Positions 58,702-64,000 of a DNA stretch of 64,000 nucleotides are shown here, one piece after another (position 1 is the first letter of the stretch; each line of letters starts with the position of its first letter). The position numbers were made by a program, and so were the translations under genes. The notes below the pieces were generated by a model that saw nothing but the letters and a program-made list of their open reading frames with translations, ran no database searches and was not told the DNA's origin. Origin of the DNA: Flavobacterium sp. ACN2 (GTDB lineage Bacteria > Bacteroidota > Bacteroidia > Flavobacteriales > Flavobacteriaceae); the NCBI RefSeq assembly GCF_002303885.1, contig NZ_MRCM01000020.1, positions 62,001 through 126,000 of the forward strand, read 5' to 3'.

Positions 58702-60642
58702 ATGAGCGAAGAAATCAAGAAGAACAATTATTCAGCAGATAGTATTCAGGCATTAGAAGGAATGGAGCACGTAAGAATGCGTCCATCAATGTATATTGGA
58801 GATGTAGGAGTTCGAGGACTGCATCATTTAGTTTATGAGGTTGTTGATAACTCTATTGATGAGGCCATGGGAGGGCATTGTGATACTATTGGTGTCTCAA
58901 TAAACGAAGATGGTTCTGTTACGGTTGAAGATAACGGACGTGGTATTCCAGTAGATTTACACAAAAAAGAAGGAGTTTCTGCTCTTGAGGTTGTAATGAC
59001 AAAAATTGGAGCCGGAGGTAAATTCGACAAAGATTCATATAAAGTTTCCGGAGGTTTACACGGGGTTGGGGTTTCGGTTGTAAATGCCCTTTCTGTTCAC
59101 ATGAAATCTACTGTATTTAGAGAAGGTAAGATTTATGAGCAAGAATACGAAAGAGGAAAATCTTTATATCCAGTAAAACAAATCGGAGAAACAGATAAAA
59201 GAGGTACACGCCAGACTTTTTATCCAGATGATACCATCTTTACTCAAACTACCGAGTTTTCATACGATACGCTTTCAGCTCGTATGCGTGAGCTTTCTTT
59301 CTTAAATAAAGGAATCACAATTACTTTTACAGATAAGAGAGAAGTTGATGAAAAAGGCGAATTTAAAAGCGAAGTATTCCATTCTGATGAAGGGCTTAAA
59401 GAATATATTCGTTATTTAGATGGTAACCGTGAGCCAATTGTTTCTCATGTTATTAGTATGGATAATGATAAAGGCGAAATTCCTGTTGAGGTTGCCTTAA
59501 TTTACAATACAAGTTATACTGAGAATATTTTCTCTTACGTAAATAATATCAATACGCACGAGGGAGGAACGCATTTACAAGGTTTTAGAAGTGGTTTGAC
59601 AAGAACACTTAAAAAATATGCAGATGCTTCTGGTTTATTGGACAAATTAAAATTCGAAATTGCTGGAGATGACTTCCGTGAAGGATTAACAGCTATTATT
59701 TCGGTAAAAGTATCTGAGCCTCAGTTTGAAGGACAAACGAAGACTAAACTTGGAAATAGAGAAGTTGTTTCTCCAGTTTCTCAAGCGGTTGGAGAAATGT
59801 TGGAGAATTATTTGGAAGAAAATCCAAATGATGCGAAATTGATTATCCAAAAAGTAATCTTAGCAGCTCAAGCACGTCACGCAGCGAAAAAAGCGCGTGA
59901 AATGGTACAGCGTAAAACCGTTATGGGCGGCGGCGGATTGCCAGGAAAATTATCGGATTGTTCGGAGCAAGATCCAGCAAGATGTGAGGTTTACCTTGTC
60001 GAGGGAGATTCGGCTGGTGGAACAGCAAAACAAGGACGTGATCGTAACTTTCAAGCGATTCTGCCATTGCGTGGTAAAATCTTGAACGTTGAAAAAGCGA
60101 TGCATCATAAAGTATTCGAAAACGAAGAGATTAGAAATATCTTTACTGCATTAGGAGTTACAGTAGGAACTGCAGAAGATAGTAAAGCATTAAATCTTGA
60201 AAAACTAAGATATCACAAAGTAATCATCATGTGTGATGCCGATGTCGATGGTAGCCACATTTCTACCTTAATATTAACGTTCTTCTTCCGTTTTATGAAA
60301 GAACTTATTGAAGAAGGTCACGTTTACATTGCAGCACCGCCTTTATACTTAGTTAAAAAAGGAAATAAGAAAGAATACGCATGGAATGATGTTCAGCGTG
60401 ATCAGGCTAACGAAAGAATGGGAGGAAGTGCCAATATTCAACGTTATAAAGGTCTTGGAGAGATGAACGCGGAGCAATTATGGGAAACTACAATGGATCC
60501 GAATTTCAGAACTTTACGCCAAGTAAATATTGATAGTCTTGCCGAAGCTGATCAGGTTTTCTCTATGTTGATGGGTGATGAGGTACCGCCTCGTAGAGAA
60601 TTTATCGAGAAAAATGCAGTTTATGCAAATATTGATGCATAA
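58702..60642 (+). CDS. gyrB: DNA gyrase subunit B
   Basis: 646 residues. The ATPase (GHKL) domain has GLHHLVYEVVDNSIDEAMGG, ENGRGIPV-type residues in DNGRGIPVDLHK, and GGLHGVGVSVVNALS. The transducer follows at about 230-400. The TOPRIM domain has YLVEGDSAGGTAKQGRDR and MCDADVDGSHIST. It ends with RYKGLGEMNAEQLWETTMD. It introduces negative supercoils with GyrA. ParE is less likely because of the GyrB-type segments around the TOPRIM domain. A strong terminator follows. Confidence 0.97.
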   Translation: MSEEIKKNNYSADSIQALEGMEHVRMRPSMYIGDVGVRGLHHLVYEVVDNSIDEAMGGHCDTIGVSINEDGSVTVEDNGRGIPVDLHKKEGVSALEVVMTKIGAGGKFDKDSYKVSGGLHGVGVSVVNALSVHMKSTVFREGKIYEQEYERGKSLYPVKQIGETDKRGTRQTFYPDDTIFTQTTEFSYDTLSARMRELSFLNKGITITFTDKREVDEKGEFKSEVFHSDEGLKEYIRYLDGNREPIVSHVISMDNDKGEIPVEVALIYNTSYTENIFSYVNNINTHEGGTHLQGFRSGLTRTLKKYADASGLLDKLKFEIAGDDFREGLTAIISVKVSEPQFEGQTKTKLGNREVVSPVSQAVGEMLENYLEENPNDAKLIIQKVILAAQARHAAKKAREMVQRKTVMGGGGLPGKLSDCSEQDPARCEVYLVEGDSAGGTAKQGRDRNFQAILPLRGKILNVEKAMHHKVFENEEIRNIFTALGVTVGTAEDSKALNLEKLRYHKVIIMCDADVDGSHISTLILTFFFRFMKELIEEGHVYIAAPPLYLVKKGNKKEYAWNDVQRDQANERMGGSANIQRYKGLGEMNAEQLWETTMDPNFRTLRQVNIDSLAEADQVFSMLMGDEVPPRREFIEKNAVYANIDA

Positions 60643-60661
60643 AATGAAAATTTAATAATTC

Positions 60662-60713
60662 CAATTCGTTTAATTGTTTAAATTTACTAGACAATTAAAC
60701 GAATTGTCTTTTT
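60662..60713 (+). terminator. Terminator after gyrB
   Basis: A perfect 16-bp stem (CAATTCGTTTAATTGT / ACAATTAAACGAATTG) with a 13-base loop, followed by TCTTTTT. Confidence 0.8.
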
Positions 60714-60752
60714 AAAGAATAGACAAGATTAATAACCGATAAAGTATAAAAT

Positions 60753-61688
60753 ATGAAAGTTACCATTGTAGGAGCAGGAAATGTTGGAGCTACATGTGCA
60801 GATGTTATTTCTTATAGAGGAATTGCTAGCGAAGTAGTATTGTTGGATATTAAAGAGGGTTTTGCAGAGGGGAAAGCGCTTGATATAACACAGTGCGCCA
60901 CAAACACAGGTTTTAATACCAAAGTTTCTGGAGTTACCAACGATTATTCTAAAACTGCAGGAAGCGATGTAGTAGTAATTACATCGGGAATTCCGAGAAA
61001 ACCAGGAATGACAAGAGAAGAATTGATAGGTATAAATGCAGGCATTGTAAAAACAGTTGCCGAAAATGTACTGAAATATTCTCCAGACACTATAATTGTT
61101 GTAGTTTCCAACCCAATGGACACGATGACGTATTTGGCTTTAAAAGCTACAGGTCTTCCAAAAAATAGAATTATAGGTATGGGAGGTGCTTTAGATAGTT
61201 CTCGTTTTAGAACATATCTTTCCTTAGCTCTAGATAAGCCAGCAAATGATATTTCGGCAATGGTAATTGGAGGTCATGGAGATACAACTATGATTCCGTT
61301 GACTCGTTTAGCATCTTATAACGGAATTCCGGTATCGGAGTTTCTTTCAGAAGAAGTATTGCAAAAAGTTGCTGCAGATACTATGGTTGGAGGAGCAACG
61401 CTTACAGGTCTTTTAGGGACGTCTGCGTGGTATGCGCCAGGAGCTTCTGTAGCTTATTTAGTAGATAGTATTTTGAATGATCAGAAAAAAATGATTGCAT
61501 GTTCTGTTTTTGTAGAAGGAGAATATGGTCAAAATGATATCTGCATAGGAGTGCCGTGTATAATTGGTAAAAACGGTGTCGAAGAAATTCTAGATATAAA
61601 CTTAAACGATCAGGAAAAGGCTTTATTTGCTAAAAGTGCAGATGCAGTTCGTAGCATGAATGATGCCCTAAAAACGATTTTAGTATAA
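60753..61688 (+). CDS. mdh: Malate dehydrogenase (NAD-dependent, LDH-like)
   Basis: Interconverts malate and oxaloacetate in the TCA cycle. 311 residues. The Rossmann motif is IVGAGNVGATCADVI, with Asp32 in LLDIKEG favouring NAD. Substrate arginines sit in GIPRKPGMTREEL. GMGGALDSSRFRTYLS and the catalytic H175 in VIGGHGDTTM complete the site. Arg rather than Gln in the PRKPGM loop argues for malate rather than lactate. The gene lies between gyrB and secDF with its own terminator. Confidence 0.96.
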   Translation: MKVTIVGAGNVGATCADVISYRGIASEVVLLDIKEGFAEGKALDITQCATNTGFNTKVSGVTNDYSKTAGSDVVVITSGIPRKPGMTREELIGINAGIVKTVAENVLKYSPDTIIVVVSNPMDTMTYLALKATGLPKNRIIGMGGALDSSRFRTYLSLALDKPANDISAMVIGGHGDTTMIPLTRLASYNGIPVSEFLSEEVLQKVAADTMVGGATLTGLLGTSAWYAPGASVAYLVDSILNDQKKMIACSVFVEGEYGQNDICIGVPCIIGKNGVEEILDINLNDQEKALFAKSADAVRSMNDALKTILV

Positions 61689-61703
61689 TAAAAACGGCAA
61701 AAA

Positions 61704-61737
61704 AGAAAAAAAGCTGCACTTTTGCAGCTTTTTTTTT
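61704..61737 (+). terminator. Terminator after mdh
   Basis: The stem AAGCTGCA / TGCAGCTT with A/T-rich outer pairs is followed by T7. Confidence 0.85.
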
Positions 61738-61757
61738 GAGATTAATTAATAAATAAA

Positions 61758-61788
61758 TTGGTTAATATTTTCGTTAATTATATATTTG
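61758..61788 (+). promoter_or_regulatory. secDF promoter, full TTG-N20-TATATTTG
   Basis: TTG at 61758-61760 and TATATTTG at 61781-61788, 20 bp apart, satisfy the whole Bacteroidota consensus (TTG, 17-23 bp, TAnnTTTG). The leader to the ATG is then about 120 bases. Confidence 0.75.
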
Positions 61789-61913
61789 CTCGGTTTAAAA
61801 AAAAATTGGTAATTCGTGATCTCGTTTTTTTGTTTTAAAAAATCATGTCAGGGCTTATTTTATGGGAGTTTAAAACAAAAACAAAAATAAAACATAATTA
61901 ATTTTTAGTAATA

Positions 61914-64000
61914 ATGCAGAATAAAGGACTTATTAAATTTTTCGCAATTCTATTTGCATTGGTAAGTATTTACCAACTATCATTCACTTTTGTGGCAAAT
62001 GGCGTCAAAAGTGAAGCTAAAGCTTTTGCAGGAGATAATCCTGATAAAGAGTTGAAATATTTAGATTCTATTGGTAAAGAAAAAGTATTAAACCTTGGTT
62101 TTACTGATTTCACTTACAACGAAGTGAAAAACAAACAACTAAATAAAGGTCTTGACTTAGAAGGAGGAATCAACGTTATTCTTCAAATTTCTATTAAAGA
62201 TGTATTAAAAGGTTTGGCTAATAATTCTAAAAATCCAGTTTTTAATAAATCATTAGCTGATGCATCTGCAAATTTAGAAGGAAACAAAACGTATTTAAAT
62301 AAGTTTTTTGAAGCTTTTGAAGCAAATTCAAAAGGAACTGTAAAACTTGCATCTCCAGATATTTTCGCTAACAGAAGTCTTCAAGGAGAAGGTGGAGTAG
62401 ACTTTCAAATGTCTGATGCGCAAGTTCAAAAAGTTATCAAAAGAAAAGTTGATGAGTCTGTAGAAAGTGCTTTTAAAGTATTAAGAGAGCGTATCGACAA
62501 ATTTGGTGTTACACAGCCAAACATACAGAAATTAGGAGAAACAGGAAGAATCTTAGTAGAGCTTCCAGGTGCTAAGGATGTTGATAGAATTAAAAAATTA
62601 TTAGGTGGAAAAGCTCAATTGGAGTTCTGGGAAACTTATAAAATTGAAGAAATTGGTAATTTCTTAGTTTCTGCTAACGAGGCTTTAAAGAAAACTGAAG
62701 TTAAAAAGACTGAAACTAAAACAGTTGTTAAAGATTCATTGAATGCATTATTAACAGATGCTAAAGATTCTTCAGACGTTAAAAAAGGAAACAATCCTTT
62801 ATTTGATAAAATTATTGGTAATGGTGGTGGACCAGTTTTAGGATACTTTGCTCCTAAAGATACTGCTGCTATCAACGAATATTTTAAAAGACCAGAAATT
62901 AGAGTTTTATTGGGTGCTGACCAACACTATGCAAAATTTGTATGGAGCAAGCCAACAACTATAAAAGATCCTAAAGCTAAAGATGTAAAAAGTGCAGCTG
63001 ATATTGAAGTTGTAGAATTATATGCATTAAAAGGAAACAGAGACAATAACCCAGCGATGAGCGGTGGTGTTGTAACTGACGCAAAAGATACTTTTGACCA
63101 AATGGGTAAACCTGCAGTTTCTATGCAGATGAACAGCCAAGGTGCTAAAGTTTGGGAAGAGTTAACAGGAAGAGCTTTTTCTCAAAAAAGCTATATTGCT
63201 ATTGTATTAGATGATATCGTATATTCTGCTCCAGGTGTAACAAGCGGTCCTATTGCTGGAGGAAGATCTGAGATTACAGGTTCATTTGATGTAGCTGAAA
63301 CTAAAGATTTAGCAAACGTATTAAATGCAGGTAAATTACCAGCTTCTGCAGATATTATCCAGTCAACTGTTGTTGGTCCATCTTTAGGACAAGCAGCTAT
63401 TGATGCAGGTACAATCTCTTCTGTATTAGGTTTCTTATTAGTTTGTGTTTGGATGGTATTCTATTATGGTAAAGCGGGTTGGTACGCAAATCTTGCTTTA
63501 TTATTGAACTTACTATTCTTATTCGGAATTATGGCAAGTTTTGGTTTTGTATTAACATTGCCAGGTATTGCAGGTATAGTACTTACATTAGGTACAGCGG
63601 TAGATGCGAACATTATTATCTACGAAAGAGCAAAAGAGGAATTGCGTGATGGTAAATCACTTTCTGAAGCAGTTGCGGCTTCTTACGGATGGCATGGTGC
63701 AATGCGTTCTATTATCGACGCTAACGTTACTCACGTTTTAACTGGAGCTATCTTGTTTATTTTTGGAACAGGTCCTATTAAAGGTTTCGCATTAACATTA
63801 TTAATTGGTATCGTAACATCATTGTTTACATCAATCTTTATTGCTAGAATCTTTATTGATAGAAACATTGCAGGAAAAGGGGATTTAACTTTCTCTACAA
63901 ATATTACTAAAAACTGGTTTACTAATTTCCACTTTGATTTCATTAAAGTTAAGAAATTCACTTATATCTTCTCTTCTATTGTAACAGTAGTAAGTTTAAC
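61914..64000 (+). CDS. secDF: SecDF protein translocase subunit, partial at the right edge
   Basis: 695 codons are visible and the frame is still open. SecD and SecF form one proton-driven membrane complex that helps pull preproteins through SecYEG. The first helix is at about residues 7-24 (FFAILFALVSIYQLSF). A large periplasmic P1 region follows, with LGLDLEGG-type DLEGGINVILQISIK and FGVTQPNIQKLGE. A Lys/Asp-rich insertion sits near 250-290. Then come the SecD helices with GTAVDANIIIYERAKEEL and TLLIGIVTSLFTSIFIARIF. The following sequence (FHFDFIKVKKFTYIFSSIVT) looks like the start of the SecF half, so this is the fused form. Confidence 0.95.
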   Translation, partial: MQNKGLIKFFAILFALVSIYQLSFTFVANGVKSEAKAFAGDNPDKELKYLDSIGKEKVLNLGFTDFTYNEVKNKQLNKGLDLEGGINVILQISIKDVLKGLANNSKNPVFNKSLADASANLEGNKTYLNKFFEAFEANSKGTVKLASPDIFANRSLQGEGGVDFQMSDAQVQKVIKRKVDESVESAFKVLRERIDKFGVTQPNIQKLGETGRILVELPGAKDVDRIKKLLGGKAQLEFWETYKIEEIGNFLVSANEALKKTEVKKTETKTVVKDSLNALLTDAKDSSDVKKGNNPLFDKIIGNGGGPVLGYFAPKDTAAINEYFKRPEIRVLLGADQHYAKFVWSKPTTIKDPKAKDVKSAADIEVVELYALKGNRDNNPAMSGGVVTDAKDTFDQMGKPAVSMQMNSQGAKVWEELTGRAFSQKSYIAIVLDDIVYSAPGVTSGPIAGGRSEITGSFDVAETKDLANVLNAGKLPASADIIQSTVVGPSLGQAAIDAGTISSVLGFLLVCVWMVFYYGKAGWYANLALLLNLLFLFGIMASFGFVLTLPGIAGIVLTLGTAVDANIIIYERAKEELRDGKSLSEAVAASYGWHGAMRSIIDANVTHVLTGAILFIFGTGPIKGFALTLLIGIVTSLFTSIFIARIFIDRNIAGKGDLTFSTNITKNWFTNFHFDFIKVKKFTYIFSSIVTVVSL

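Overview
The window is AT-rich chromosomal DNA from a member of Bacteroidota, most probably a Flavobacterium. Four things point there. Many genes sit behind copies of the Bacteroidota -7 promoter element TAnnTTTG, and Shine-Dalgarno sequences are not evident. NusB is about 310 residues long. SecD and SecF appear to be one fused protein. Lineage families such as DUF5723, DUF6515 and DUF4350 are present. I see no tRNA, rRNA, CRISPR array, prophage or insertion sequence. Both window edges cut a gene: a leucine dehydrogenase on the left and SecDF on the right.

Layout. 1-2040: end of leucine dehydrogenase, nusB, yajC. 2350-7850: a minus-strand block with a YdeI-type protein, peptidase T, a formylglycine-generating-enzyme homologue, a DUF6515 protein and a porin. 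8090-15210: pyrD, a DUF3307/SatD pair, HMG-CoA lyase, a lipoprotein plus DUF5723 barrel, and guaB. 15260-29770: a long minus-strand run with a TetX-like monooxygenase and its TetR neighbour, an L,D-transpeptidase, an S41 protease, a Nudix hydrolase, purA, a Fur-family regulator, a frameshifted DUF1579-like gene, relA/spoT, an RNA methyltransferase and a phosphatase-family protein. 30140-36450: the DUF58, MoxR, DUF4350, DUF4129, SpoIIM and RDD cluster. 37590-46670: a TRIC channel and a small surface-glycan locus (FemAB-like protein, DegT aminotransferase, flippase, four glycosyltransferases, a 3,4-ketoisomerase) ending in an ftsE-like ATPase gene. 46980-54230: a 1004-residue TPR protein, PhzF, a plugless TonB-receptor-like barrel and small genes. 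54677-58281: two tandem asparagine synthetases. 58700-64000: gyrB, mdh, secDF.

Most genes are housekeeping: purine and pyrimidine synthesis (guaB, purA, pyrD), stringent response, secretion, DNA topology, TCA cycle and envelope. The more unusual signals are these. (1) The satD/HMG-CoA lyase intergenic region holds GTAATA/TATTAC half-sites alternating exactly every 14 bp over about 100 bp. (2) The second asparagine synthetase has Ser in place of the catalytic N-terminal Cys and has lost two glutamine-binding residues. (3) A TetX-like gene lies behind a TetR gene with a clear operator, with a 90-bp hexamer array between them. (4) A dispersed repeat family carries -7 boxes and ends directly at start codons. 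(5) A one-base frameshift sits in an A6 tract of the DUF1579-like gene. (6) Two divergent glycosyltransferase genes share one palindrome made of two opposed -7 boxes.

Start codons were chosen by reading the DNA. In several genes the longest open frame begins at an upstream TTG and the ATG inside it is the better start. Family names come from recognising motifs and sequence, not from database searches.
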